Shown: positions 1-8,471 of the stretch, piece by piece
Position numbering within the stretch: the first letter of the stretch is position 1
How the letters are laid out: every line of letters starts with the position of its first letter
From: Nannocystis sp. RBIL2
Lineage (GTDB): Bacteria > Myxococcota_A > Polyangia > Nannocystales > Nannocystaceae
Assembly (NCBI RefSeq): GCF_026626745.1
Contig: NZ_JAPNJW010000002.1
Location: 186,001-250,000 of the forward strand
Reading direction: 5' to 3'
DNA: 64,000 bases
Notes under the pieces: model-generated
Told to the model about the DNA's origin: nothing
The model's database searches: none
The model's input: only the letters and a program-made list of their open reading frames with translations
Position numbers and translations under genes: made by a program

Positions 1-1269
1 GTACGGCGAGTCCTCGGCGTCCTCGGCGCGGTTGCGCATCGGCCCGTAGGCGAGCTTGTTGCGGATCCGGTAGACCCCGCGCGGCGTGGCGGTGTTGGGC
101 TTGTGGCCGGTGCCGCTCGACACCAGGGTCACGAAGATCGGCTGCTGCCCGCGCATCACCGCCAGCGTCTGCTGACCGACGTCGACGTCGACCCAGGTCT
201 CGTCGTCGCGGATGTCGTCGAGGGCCGGGCCGTCGACCCATAGGCGCAGCTTGTCGGCCTCGACGTAAGCGGACACGCCGGGGCCGAAGTGGTCGGGGAT
301 CTCGAACCACCGCGCCCCGCCGCCGCGCAGCGGCTCGGGCTTCACGTCGAGCGCCTGGTGGTACTCGAGCTGACCGTCGAGCGCGGCCTTGAGGCTCGGC
401 TGGCGCCGCAACACCGCCTCGCGGGAGACCGTCCACGCGGCCGCGAGCCCGGCCGGGATCGGGCGCACGGTCAGCTCGCGGCCGGAGAACTCGCTCGGCT
501 TCTCGAACTTCAGCCCCTCGAGCGGCACGACCTGCTCGGCCCCGTCGAGCATCACCTTGCCGTGGCCGGGGATCTGGATCTCCTCGACGAACGCGTACTG
601 ATGATTGGCCGCCAGGATCTCGAGCGGCTCGGCCCCCTGCGTCAGGGCGAACTTGCTCTTGTAGCGCGGCACCTCGACCAGCAGGTTGCCCTGCCGATCG
701 GCCCGCGGCTTGGCGTAGATGAAGGGCACCAGCAGGCCCTCCGGGATCAGCGGCTGCAGCACCGGCTCGCGGTCGTCGGCCACCGCGTTCTTGAGGCAGG
801 CGTAGCTGTCGTGGTCGACGCGGGCCCAGCCCTCGCCGGGGCAATCTGTCCCCGAGACCAGCTCGAACACGGAGAAGGTGCTGCCGCCGTCGATGCGGCC
901 GCGCATGTCGCTGCCGTGGCGCGGCGCGGCGTAGACGACGATGGTCCGCGCGGCCCCGCGGATGCCGAGCGGGAGCGGCCGCGTCACGACCTCGGGCGTC
1001 GCCACCTTCGGCGCCTCGCCGGGCGCGGCGGCCGGGCGCGGCGGCTCCGATGGGGCGTCGCCGGGTTCGGCCCAGGGCTCGTCGTCCGCGTGCGCGGCCT
1101 CGCGGACGGCGCCCGGACGGCCGACCGCCACGTACGCGTCCTCGTCGCCGTCCTCGTCGCAGCTCGGCCCGAACGTCAGCAGGGCGGCGGTGGGACCGAT
1201 GGGCAGCGCGAGGCCGGCGAGGGCAGCCAGCCAGGCGGGGCGTGAGGTTCGTACGGGGGGGGCGGACAT
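1..1269 (-). CDS. L,D-transpeptidase (YkuD family), cut by the left window edge
   Basis: Probable cell-wall cross-linking enzyme that forms 3-3 peptidoglycan links or attaches proteins to peptidoglycan. The reading frame is open for 423 codons from the ATG at 1269 to base 1, so the C-terminus is missing. The N-terminus has a hydrophobic stretch (about residues 10-34), then a low-complexity Pro/Ala/Glu region, then an SH3-like part around residues 105-165. The start of the YkuD fold is visible from residue 359 (WVDVDVGQQTLAVMRG), with VSSGTGHKPNTATPRGVYRI, a typical family signature. The catalytic SHGC motif would lie beyond the edge and cannot be checked. It is divergent from the MoxR gene, and the two may share overlapping start codons in one CATG. 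Confidence 0.8.
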   Translation of the reverse strand, partial: MSAPPVRTSRPAWLAALAGLALPIGPTAALLTFGPSCDEDGDEDAYVAVGRPGAVREAAHADDEPWAEPGDAPSEPPRPAAAPGEAPKVATPEVVTRPLPLGIRGAARTIVVYAAPRHGSDMRGRIDGGSTFSVFELVSGTDCPGEGWARVDHDSYACLKNAVADDREPVLQPLIPEGLLVPFIYAKPRADRQGNLLVEVPRYKSKFALTQGAEPLEILAANHQYAFVEEIQIPGHGKVMLDGAEQVVPLEGLKFEKPSEFSGRELTVRPIPAGLAAAWTVSREAVLRRQPSLKAALDGQLEYHQALDVKPEPLRGGGARWFEIPDHFGPGVSAYVEADKLRLWVDGPALDDIRDDETWVDVDVGQQTLAVMRGQQPIFVTLVSSGTGHKPNTATPRGVYRIRNKLAYGPMRNRAEDAEDSPY

Positions 1270-2131
1270 GATCGGGGCGGGGGTTGTGCCAAGCTCTTCG
1301 GAAGTGCAGAGCTTCTCAGGGACTTCCGAGTACATCGTCTCTCCCGAACTGTCGCGCGCCGTCGACGTCGCGGTCGCACTCGGCCGGCCGCTGCTCGTCA
1401 AGGGCGAGCCCGGCACCGGGAAGACGCTTCTGGCGCGAGATATCGCCAATTTCTTCGAGTGTCCACTGGAGCGCTGGCATGTCAAATCGACGACGAAAGC
1501 GGTCGACGGACTGTATCAGTACGACGCGGTACGGCGCCTGCACGACTCGCGGTTCGGCGACGGCGACGTGCGCGACATCTCTCGCTACATCAGCATGGGG
1601 CCGCTCGGCCGCGCGTTCGCCAGCGAGCGGCGGGTCGTGGTCCTCATCGACGAGATCGACAAGGCCGACCTCGAGTTTCCGAACGACCTGCTCCATGAGC
1701 TCGACGCGATGGAGTTCACCGTCCCCGAGACCGGCGCCGTCGTCGCGGCCCGTCAGCGGCCGATCGTGATCATCACCAGCAACAACGAGAAGGAGATGCC
1801 CGACGCCTTCTTGCGCCGCTGCGTGTTCCACTGGATCGAGTTCCCCGACAAGGCGCTCATGGCGCGAATCGTCCGCGTCCACCACCCGGACGTCGAGGAC
1901 AAGCTGCTCGCCGGCGCGCTCGAGGCGTTCTACACCCTGCGGGCGGTCGAGGGCCTGCGCAAGCCGCCGAGCACCAGCGAGCTCATCGACTGGCTGTCGG
2001 CGCTCCGCCTGTCGGGGATCGACCCGGCGAAGCTGCTGGGGGCCAAGATCCCCTTCCTCGGCACCCTGCTCAAGAAGGAGCAGGACATCGACAACGTCGG
2101 CCGCCGCCTGAAGGCGAGGACAGGTTCCTGA
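1268..2131 (+). CDS. MoxR-family AAA+ ATPase
   Basis: AAA+ ATPase of the MoxR type, usually a chaperone that works with a VWA partner to mature or activate other proteins. Walker A GEPGTGKT lies near residue 46 and Walker B VVLIDEIDKAD near residue 125, followed by the sensor region IITSNNEKEMPDAFLRRC. The ATG at 1268 is used here. A GTG at 1304, just before the conserved FSGTSEYIV start of the domain, is an equally plausible start and would leave a 34-nt promoter gap to the divergent gene. The next gene, a VWA protein, starts 4 nt after the stop, the classic MoxR-VWA arrangement. The stop/start junction lies inside a 14-bp repeat. Confidence 0.88.
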   Translation: MIGAGVVPSSSEVQSFSGTSEYIVSPELSRAVDVAVALGRPLLVKGEPGTGKTLLARDIANFFECPLERWHVKSTTKAVDGLYQYDAVRRLHDSRFGDGDVRDISRYISMGPLGRAFASERRVVVLIDEIDKADLEFPNDLLHELDAMEFTVPETGAVVAARQRPIVIITSNNEKEMPDAFLRRCVFHWIEFPDKALMARIVRVHHPDVEDKLLAGALEAFYTLRAVEGLRKPPSTSELIDWLSALRLSGIDPAKLLGAKIPFLGTLLKKEQDIDNVGRRLKARTGS

Positions 2132-2138
2132 GGACATG
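2121..2138. repeat. 14-bp palindromic repeat, two cores, at a gene junction
   Basis: CAGG at 2121 and CATG at 2135 are exactly 14 bp apart, each preceded by GGA. The first core is in the last codons of the MoxR gene. The second supplies the ATG of the VWA gene at 2136. Confidence 0.75.
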
Positions 2139-3392
2139 TTCGCAACGCCATACGAATCGCCCGGCGGCGCCCTGTTCCTCGAGTTCTTCTACGCGCTGCG
2201 CTCGCGCGGCGTGCCGGTCAGCACTCACAACTGGCTGGCGCTGCTCGACGCGCTGTCGCGCGGCCTCCATCAGAACTCGCTCGACGGCTTCTACCAGGTC
2301 GCGCGCTGCCTGCTGGTCTCGTCGGAGGTCCACTACGACGAGTTCGACCGCGTGTTCGGCCAGGTCTTCCGCGGCGTCGAGGCCGACTTGCGCGGGCTCC
2401 TCGCCGGCGTCGAGGCGTGGCTGCAGGACCCGAAGGCGCTGGCCGAGCTCGACGAGGCGACCCTCGCCGCGCTCAAGGCCCTCGACCTCGAGACGCTGCG
2501 GCAGGAGCTGCTCGATCGGCTCAAGCGGCAGAAGGAGCGCCACGACGGCGGCAACACGTGGGTCGGCACCGGCGGCACCTCGCCGTTCGGCCAGGGCGGG
2601 CAGAACCCGGCCGGCATCCGCGTGGGCGGGCAGGGCGGCGGCCGCTCGGCGCTGGCCGTCGCCGACGCGCGGCGGTTCCAGGAGTTCCGCAAGGACGTCG
2701 TCCTCGACACCCGCCAGATCGCCGCGGCGCTGCGGCGCCTGCGTCGGCTGTCGCGCGAGGACGGCAAGCTCGAGCTCGACCTCGACGAGACGATCGACGC
2801 CACCGCCCGCAACTGCGGCGACATCGAGGTCGTGCTGACCCCCGAGCGCCACAGCCAGGTGCGGACGCTGCTGCTGCTCGACGTCGGCGGCAGCATGGAC
2901 CCGCACGCGCACCTGGTGTCGCGCCTGTTCAGCGCGGCCCACCAGGGCGGCGGCTTCAAGGAGCTGCGCTCGTACTACTTCCATAACTGCGTGTACGGCC
3001 GCGTCTACGAGGACGCCCAGTTCCGCAAGCCGGTGCTCACGAGCAACCTGCTGCGCGAGCTCGACCACAAGTGGACGGTGATCGTCGTCGGCGACGCGTA
3101 CATGCACCCGGGCGAGCTGACGATGACGAGCGGCGACTGGTGGGAGTCGAACCGCGGCCCCTCGGGCCTGACGTGGCTGGCCCGCATCGCCGACCGCTTC
3201 CCGCGCTCGGTGTGGCTCAACCCCGAGCAGCCGAGCCTGTGGCGCTCGGGCACGATCGCCGAGATCGCGCGGGTGTTCCCGATGTTCCAGCTGACGCTGG
3301 CCGGCCTCGACGACATGGTCAAGTTCCTCCGCCGACCGACCGTGAGCGCCGAGCGGCGCATGCTGATCCAGCGGCTCGCGCGCGCGGCCTGA
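2136..3392 (+). CDS. VWA domain protein, CoxE-like
   Basis: 418-residue protein with a von Willebrand A domain of the CoxE-like type in its C-terminal half. The MIDAS-like motif is DVGGSM at residue 249, where Gly-Gly replaces the usual xS of DxSxS. A basic, Gly-rich linker (about residues 135-175) precedes it. The N-terminal region (FLEFFYALRSRGVPVS) is typical of proteins encoded beside MoxR ATPases. It is probably cytoplasmic and acts with the upstream ATPase, which is separated by only 4 nt. The start ATG is part of a CATG repeat core. Function beyond MoxR partnership cannot be inferred. Confidence 0.87.
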   Translation: MFATPYESPGGALFLEFFYALRSRGVPVSTHNWLALLDALSRGLHQNSLDGFYQVARCLLVSSEVHYDEFDRVFGQVFRGVEADLRGLLAGVEAWLQDPKALAELDEATLAALKALDLETLRQELLDRLKRQKERHDGGNTWVGTGGTSPFGQGGQNPAGIRVGGQGGGRSALAVADARRFQEFRKDVVLDTRQIAAALRRLRRLSREDGKLELDLDETIDATARNCGDIEVVLTPERHSQVRTLLLLDVGGSMDPHAHLVSRLFSAAHQGGGFKELRSYYFHNCVYGRVYEDAQFRKPVLTSNLLRELDHKWTVIVVGDAYMHPGELTMTSGDWWESNRGPSGLTWLARIADRFPRSVWLNPEQPSLWRSGTIAEIARVFPMFQLTLAGLDDMVKFLRRPTVSAERRMLIQRLARAA

Positions 3393-3404
3393 GCTCCGCG
3401 CCGG

Positions 3405-3815
3405 GCTGCATGTCCTGAAGGACAGGTGGTGCGGACCGGCGCGCGAGCTTCGCCGGTCGCTTGCGCTGACATGTCGCGAAGGACATGTGATGGGGGCGAG
3501 GACGGACGCGCGGCGGCGCATGATCTGGCCGAAAGGTCGGAGAGAGCCCCTCTCCGAGATACGTCCCCGGGGCGCGGTCGTTGATCTGTCCGAACGGACA
3601 GGAAATGCTTCACCGAGGTCGGCTCGCGCGGGCGAGGCCTGGCCGAACGGACATGGAGGGAGTACCTCGCCGCGAGGCTCCCACCGGACGCCGTCGTCTC
3701 CTGTCCGATCGGACATGAACCGCTGCGCCGAGGTAGACGGCGCGTGCGCGGTCTCGACCTGACCGAACGGACATCTGCGTCCCGCTCGGTGACGACCTGA
3801 CCGCGCGGACATGGC
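3405..3815. repeat. degenerate field of 14-bp dyads filling a 497-bp intergenic gap
   Basis: Between the VWA gene and the next gene I see no credible coding sequence. The gap holds paired cores, each pair 14 bp apart: 3409/3423, 3470/3484, 3524/3538, 3586/3600, 3638/3652, 3700/3714, 3758/3772 and 3796/3810. Most read C(C/A)TG(T/A)CC-N4-GGACA(T/G)G. Unlike the tight arrays elsewhere, these dyads are separated by unrelated GC-rich sequence, with pair-to-pair distances of 38-62 bp. Confidence 0.8.
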
Positions 3816-3876
3816 GAAAAGCGCCCCCGATCTGCGCCGCGTTCGCCGCTGCGCCCTCTCGCGCGCGCGTCGCCGC

Positions 3877-3882
3877 TATAGT
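3877..3882 (+). promoter_or_regulatory. candidate -10 element, leaderless geometry
   Basis: TATAGT lies 7 nt before the GTG at 3890, so transcription would start at or next to the start codon. No clear -35 is visible. The same hexamer and spacing recur before engB. Confidence 0.5.
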
Positions 3883-3889
3883 CGCGGCC

Positions 3890-5197
3890 GTGAAGCGAAG
3901 CTCGCGCAACTTGTTGATCGGCGGCGGCATCCTCTGTGCGACCTGGGCAGTAGTGGTTCCGCTGATGCTTCGAGAGAGCTACAGCGAAACCTACCTGAAG
4001 GGCCCGGTCGTCGACACCTGGTCGGTGCCCGCCCTCGATCCGCCGCCGGTCGTGCTGCCCGGCGCGCTCTGGGCCTCGATCCCCGCGCGCACCGCCGACG
4101 GCAAGGTGGCGGGGTGGATCCACGAGGGCGCGGAGGGCAAGTTCGTCGCGCTCGAAGAGGCCACGGGTCGCGTGCTGTGGCAGGCCGCGACCGGCCCGGT
4201 GCCGGCCGACCTCGTGCGCAAGAACGGCTGGGCGGTGAATGAGCGCGTACCGGCGGTGGCGCTGACGCTCGCCGGCCCCGGCGCGTACCTCGTGGCCGGG
4301 AACCGCACGTGGATGCTCGTCGCCGAGGGCGGCGCTTCGGTCAAGTCCGGCGAGTTCCCGCCGCAGGTCCCGCCGGCCACGGGCGCCGCGTGCCTCGTCG
4401 ACGGCAACTTCTGGATCGGCATCGCCGACGAGCGCGACGGCGGCATCATGCTCAGCGCCGCCGGGGTGTTGGCCGACGTCCGCAGCGATCGGCCCGCGGG
4501 TTGCCTGCACGCGGGCGACCCCACCAGCGAGCTGAGGATCATCAGCCCGCTGCAAAACGCCCACGCCGATCCAACGCCGTACGCGGCCGACGATAACGTC
4601 CGCGGCTATCCGCCCGAGCTCTGCGGCAGGTACAGCAAGTCGCAGTATAAGCGGGTCGGCAACGCGTGGTGCTCCGACCTCCGGACCACCGACGGCGATC
4701 CCAAGCGATCGGTGCTGCTTCATATCAGCGACGTCGCGTTCCGCCAGGAGGAGGACTGGTTGCAGGTGCGCCTGCCGAACTCGGCGGACGCCATCGACTT
4801 CAGCCCCTCGATCACCGGCTTCGAGCTGTCGTGGCCGCGGGCCTTCTTCAACGGGACCGCGTACCGCGGCGTGACCGTCCAGAACAACCCGTCGTCGACC
4901 TCGTTCGAGGCCAAGAAGGTCGAGGCGCGCACCGAGGTGACCGAGATCGTGGCCTCGATCGCGCGCACCGGCGAGCTGCAGTGGGCGCGTAGCATCGGGC
5001 GCGGCGATCTGCCCAACGTGTCGCCCACCTTCGCCGACAACTGGTATTACGCGCGGTCGCTGCTGCTCGCCTCGCACCCGGGCTCGCCGTCGCAGACCCT
5101 GTACGTGTTCAAGCCCGGGATGCTGCTCGCCGTCGATCAGGCGACCGGGGCCCCGCGCTTCCAGGTCGGCGCGCCGCTGCCTCCGCCCACCTGGTGA
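3890..5197 (+). CDS. membrane-anchored PQQ-like beta-propeller protein
   Basis: 435-residue protein starting at GTG, with basic residues followed by one membrane segment (about residues 8-25) and then a periplasmic or extracellular body. Repeated blade-like strings such as FVALEEATGRVLWQAATG, GELQWARSIGRG and LLAVDQATGAPRFQV resemble PQQ-type or BamB-type propellers. The substrate or partner is unknown. It stands alone between repeat fields at both ends. A TATAGT box 7 nt upstream suggests a leaderless mRNA. Confidence 0.7.
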   Translation: MKRSSRNLLIGGGILCATWAVVVPLMLRESYSETYLKGPVVDTWSVPALDPPPVVLPGALWASIPARTADGKVAGWIHEGAEGKFVALEEATGRVLWQAATGPVPADLVRKNGWAVNERVPAVALTLAGPGAYLVAGNRTWMLVAEGGASVKSGEFPPQVPPATGAACLVDGNFWIGIADERDGGIMLSAAGVLADVRSDRPAGCLHAGDPTSELRIISPLQNAHADPTPYAADDNVRGYPPELCGRYSKSQYKRVGNAWCSDLRTTDGDPKRSVLLHISDVAFRQEEDWLQVRLPNSADAIDFSPSITGFELSWPRAFFNGTAYRGVTVQNNPSSTSFEAKKVEARTEVTEIVASIARTGELQWARSIGRGDLPNVSPTFADNWYYARSLLLASHPGSPSQTLYVFKPGMLLAVDQATGAPRFQVGAPLPPPTW

Positions 5198-5249
5198 GCC
5201 CCGGCTGCCGGGTCCCGCGCCCCGTGGCCGCGCCGCCTGGCGGTCGTTC

Positions 5250-5316
5250 AGGACATGTTTCGAAGAGCATGTCCTTCAAAACATTTCGCATCGGACATGT
5301 TTTTAAGAACCTGTCT
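5250..5316. repeat. 14-bp palindromic repeat array, five cores
   Basis: Cores start at 5254 (CATG), 5268 (CATG), 5282 (CATT), 5296 (CATG) and 5310 (CCTG), all exactly 14 bp apart, flanked by TCC and GGA variants. The array lies between convergent genes and overlaps the end of the hydrolase gene. Confidence 0.88.
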
Positions 5317-6094
5317 CGGCGAGCAGCTCCTCGACGATCGCCGCGACCTCTGCCGGGCGCTCCGCCTGGACCGTGTGGCCGGCGCCGGCGATCGTGCGCA
5401 GCTCGGCGCCGAGCTTGTCGGCCACGACGCGCCCCGCGGCCGCGAGCGCCGGCGAGTCGGCGCCGCCGACGACCACGCGCGTGGGCAGGCGGAGGCCGCC
5501 GAGCTCGTCGAGCAGGGCGGGGCGCGAGGCCCAGGCATTCACCGCGCGGGCCATGTCACGTCGGTCCATCGCCTGCAGGTGGGCAGTGGTCGTGCCGCGC
5601 ACGTCGGCCGCGGCGTCGGGCGCGTGCAGCCCGGCGAGGATGCTGGTGAGGACAGGGCGCGGGCCCAGCGTGCGCAGGATCGTCGCCAGCGCGCCGAAGG
5701 TCAGGCGGTCGCGCGCGCTGGCGGCGTACGGGTTGGCGGCGATGAGCACCAGAGCGCCGACCAGCTCGGGGCGCACGCGGGCCAGTTCGACGGCCGCGGC
5801 GGCGCCGAGCGAGGTGCCGACGACGATCGCGTCGCGGGCGGCCAGCGTGCCGAGCACCGCGGCGAGGTCGGCGGCCAGATCGGCGGTCGAGAACGCGCGG
5901 GTGGTGCCGTGGCTGTCGCCGTGGCCGCGCAGGTCGACGTTGACGACGCGCGCGCGCGTGGCGAGCCGCGCGGCGACGGCGGCGAAGCTGCCGCGGTGGG
6001 CGAGCAAGTTGTGGGCGAGGACGACGACGCGGGCCCCGCTGCGGCCGAGCTCGTCGAAGACCACGCGCTGACCCTCGCGGACGATCGCCGGCAT
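5303..6094 (-). CDS. alpha/beta hydrolase
   Basis: 263-residue alpha/beta hydrolase. The nucleophile elbow is GTSLGA with Ser95, the acid is probably in VVVGGADSP and the histidine is in GAGHTVQ. The oxyanion region AHNLLAHRGSF replaces the usual HGxxG. The substrate is unknown. The ATG at 6094 is chosen over longer frames because GAGG precedes it at a suitable distance and the fold starts there. The stop codon falls inside a 14-bp repeat array, so the last codons are made of repeat sequence. It is divergent from the phosphatase gene. Confidence 0.82.
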   Translation of the reverse strand: MPAIVREGQRVVFDELGRSGARVVVLAHNLLAHRGSFAAVAARLATRARVVNVDLRGHGDSHGTTRAFSTADLAADLAAVLGTLAARDAIVVGTSLGAAAAVELARVRPELVGALVLIAANPYAASARDRLTFGALATILRTLGPRPVLTSILAGLHAPDAAADVRGTTTAHLQAMDRRDMARAVNAWASRPALLDELGGLRLPTRVVVGGADSPALAAAGRVVADKLGAELRTIAGAGHTVQAERPAEVAAIVEELLAETGS

Positions 6095-6152
6095 GATCCC
6101 TCGTCTGCCACGACGTCGCATGAGCAGGCAAGTCCGCGGTTGAGCCGTCGCG

Positions 6153-7598
6153 ATGCCTGCGTTACCGTGGGGTGAAGAGCCCTCCGTGCCGGTCCGCATC
6201 ATCCCAGGCGCCGTCAGCACCGATCGCCTGCGCGCGCTCGTGATCGCCAGCGGCGACGCGCAGCCCGCCCTGACGATCGAGGCGCTGCAGGGCGGTCCCG
6301 CGCCGGCGCTGAAGATCCGCGCGCACGCGGCCGGCGACTCGCGCATCGATCAACACATCCGCAAGGCGGGGCTGTCGCTGTGGGTGTGCGAGGCCGAGGG
6401 CCTGCGGCCCGGCGCCGATTATCACCTGCGCGCCGGCAGCGAGCGGCCGGTCCACGTCAAGACGTTCCCCGCCGAGCTGCCGAAGGCCGGCATCTCTCTG
6501 GCGCTGGCGAGCTGCTACTACGAGGCGTTCGGGCGCCACAAGGACTACTTGCAGGTGCTGCAGTCGGCGCCGAGCTACGGGCCGCTGGCGGCCAAGCTGC
6601 TGGTCGGCGACAACATCTACGTCGACGTCGGCGCCGCGCCCGGGCAGGCCCGCAGCGGCGCTGAGGAGACCGTGGGGCGCTACTTGCAGTACTACTGGCG
6701 CAGCGGCTACGCCGACGTGCTGTCGTACCTGCCGACCTTCTGCCTGTGGGACGACCACGAGCTGTGGAACAACTACCCGGAGTGGCAGATCCACCTGGCG
6801 CGCAGCATGGCGAACGCGCGCGCCGACTACACCGCGGCGGCCCTGGGCTCGCTCAAGCTGTTCCAGTCAGTGCTGAACCCGCCGCCCGCGGCGCGCTCGG
6901 GCCTGTCGTACCGCTTCGACATCCCGCCGGTGTCGTGCTTCGCGCTCGACCTTCGAGCCGGCCGCACTGTCATGAAGACCGCCAGCCCGCGCATGACCAG
7001 CGAGGCCGAGCTGGTGGCGTTCGAGCGCTGGGCCGCCAACCTGAAGGCGCCGGGGATCGCCCTGTTCGGCCAGCCCCTGTGGATCGCGCGCGGCAACTGG
7101 ATGGACTACCAGCCGCCCGACTTCTCGGCCGAGTACTCGCGGATCTGGCGGGCCCTGACGAACGCGCCGTACGACGTGCTGGTGCTCTCGGGCGACGTCC
7201 ACCACAGCCGCCTGCTCGAGCTCGACACCGCCAAGGACCGCAAGGTGTGGGAGCTCGTCAGCTCGCCGGCGTGCATGATCCCGACCATGGAGTCGATCGG
7301 CGCCCAGGCGTTCGACGTGCAGGACAAGGGGCTCCTGACGTTCCCGCTGGCCTATCCCGGCGGCCCGGCGGGCCCGCCGAACCTGCGCGCGTACCACTTC
7401 GGCACCGAGATCAGCAACACGGTCGCCTTTATCAAACTCGCGCCCGCCGACGCCGGCGGGATCGCAGTGACCACCTGCTTCATGGACCTGACGACCAAGA
7501 CGGTCGCCCGCAACACCCGGCCGCGCGTCGCGGCCCCGCTGGCGGCGCCGCAGCCGGAGTGGTGCCAGACCACCTTCGTGCTCAAGAAGCGGGCGTGA
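6153..7598 (+). CDS. PhoD-like metallophosphatase
   Basis: 481-residue enzyme of the PhoD alkaline phosphatase/phosphodiesterase type. Metal-ligand motifs are visible: GDNIYVD, WDDHELWNN near residue 199 (family WDDHE/D) and SGDVHHS near residue 346. The SC motif of the family appears as LASCYY. No Tat signal is present, so a cytoplasmic location is likely, unlike classical secreted PhoD. A later GTG at 6187 (start VPVRIIPG) is an alternative start. The gene is followed by a 14-bp repeat array. Confidence 0.83.
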   Translation: MPALPWGEEPSVPVRIIPGAVSTDRLRALVIASGDAQPALTIEALQGGPAPALKIRAHAAGDSRIDQHIRKAGLSLWVCEAEGLRPGADYHLRAGSERPVHVKTFPAELPKAGISLALASCYYEAFGRHKDYLQVLQSAPSYGPLAAKLLVGDNIYVDVGAAPGQARSGAEETVGRYLQYYWRSGYADVLSYLPTFCLWDDHELWNNYPEWQIHLARSMANARADYTAAALGSLKLFQSVLNPPPAARSGLSYRFDIPPVSCFALDLRAGRTVMKTASPRMTSEAELVAFERWAANLKAPGIALFGQPLWIARGNWMDYQPPDFSAEYSRIWRALTNAPYDVLVLSGDVHHSRLLELDTAKDRKVWELVSSPACMIPTMESIGAQAFDVQDKGLLTFPLAYPGGPAGPPNLRAYHFGTEISNTVAFIKLAPADAGGIAVTTCFMDLTTKTVARNTRPRVAAPLAAPQPEWCQTTFVLKKRA

Positions 7599-7602
7599 GC
7601 TG

Positions 7603-7680
7603 GGCTGTCTGGAAGGGCAGGTTTGTATGACCAGGTGCGATCGGGCATGTCCGAACGGGCATGACGCCGGGGACAGGCGT
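7603..7680. repeat. 14-bp palindromic repeat array, six cores
   Basis: Cores at 7604 (GCTG), 7618 (CAGG), 7632 (CAGG), 7646 (CATG), 7660 (CATG) and 7674 (CAGG) keep the 14-bp phase. The CATG at 7660 provides the start codon of the next gene. Confidence 0.87.
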
Positions 7681-8191
7681 GGCTGAGCGCCCGCGCGGGC
7701 GGGTCCGCTGCCACGTGTGCGGGACGCGATGGAGCGTGCGCCCGGGGCCGCCGGAGAGCCCACGGACCGAGGCCGAGGCGTGCCCCGCCTGCGACGCGCC
7801 GCTCAAGCTCGTCGCACCGCTCGGCGAGGGGCTGGCCCGCGGGCTCGTGCTGCTGGCGGCCGGCTTCCCCGCGGAGCAGAAGCACTTCCGCACGATCGGC
7901 AGGTACCTGGCCGAGTTCACCCTCACCGAGGGCGACATCGAGCAGCTGCTCGCGCTGGCGGCGGCGCTCGACTACGACGCGTGGGCCGCCGACAACGCCC
8001 GCCGCCTGCGGGCGCGTGACAGCGCGAGGGTGCGCGCCGTGTCGCGGTTCCTGCCACGCGTCGCCGCCCTGGCCGAGAGCGGAGCGCTGGCGCAGGCGAT
8101 CGCTCCGGCCGCCGTGCGGCTGAAGCGACGCTACCGCGCCGAGCGCGAGCGACACCTCGCCGTGTTCGCGGGCCGCAAGGCGCGAGGCTGA
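7661..8191 (+). CDS. zinc-ribbon-containing hypothetical protein
   Basis: 176-residue protein that I cannot assign to a named family. Residues about 16-48 hold two CxxC pairs (CHVCGTRW and CPACDAPL) forming a short zinc ribbon, followed by a helical, Ala/Arg-rich part ending in a basic tail (RLKRRYRAERERH). The ATG at 7661 lies inside the repeat array, so a downstream start is possible, but the CxxC pairs are in frame soon after it. A nucleic-acid-binding or regulatory role is a guess. Confidence 0.65.
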   Translation: MTPGTGVAERPRGRVRCHVCGTRWSVRPGPPESPRTEAEACPACDAPLKLVAPLGEGLARGLVLLAAGFPAEQKHFRTIGRYLAEFTLTEGDIEQLLALAAALDYDAWAADNARRLRARDSARVRAVSRFLPRVAALAESGALAQAIAPAAVRLKRRYRAERERHLAVFAGRKARG

Positions 8192-8276
8192 GAAGGCGAC
8201 CGCGCGGGCGTGTCGAAGATCGGCGCAGCCGACGCGAGCCAGGAGCTCACCGAGCCGGACCAGGCGCGGACCTGAA

Positions 8277-8368
8277 GGACGTGCGCGGATGGACATGTCC
8301 ATGGGAGCATGCGCGATCGGCCATGCTCGATCGAACATGTCGACCAGGACATGTCGCATCGGCCTGGA
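8277..8368. repeat. 14-bp palindromic repeat array in a 280-bp convergent gap
   Basis: Cores at 8280 (CGTG), 8294, 8308, 8322, 8336 and 8350 (all CATG) are spaced exactly 14 bp. The rest of the gap from 8192 to 8471 shows no other structure that I can see. Confidence 0.87.
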
Positions 8369-8471
8369 CCGGGCTCGCTCCGAGAGCGCGAAGCGTCGGC
8401 GCCACGCCCACGTGACGCGCCTCTGGGCCGTCGGCCTCGCCGCGCCCACGGAGAGCCCGCCGGAGTACGCG

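Noticed and set aside
5250..5316. Arrays as ordinary intrinsic terminators
   Set aside because: Stems are only 5-7 bp, no consistent T-tract follows, and identical arrays lie upstream of genes and inside coding sequence. The genuine terminator at 62030 looks quite different.
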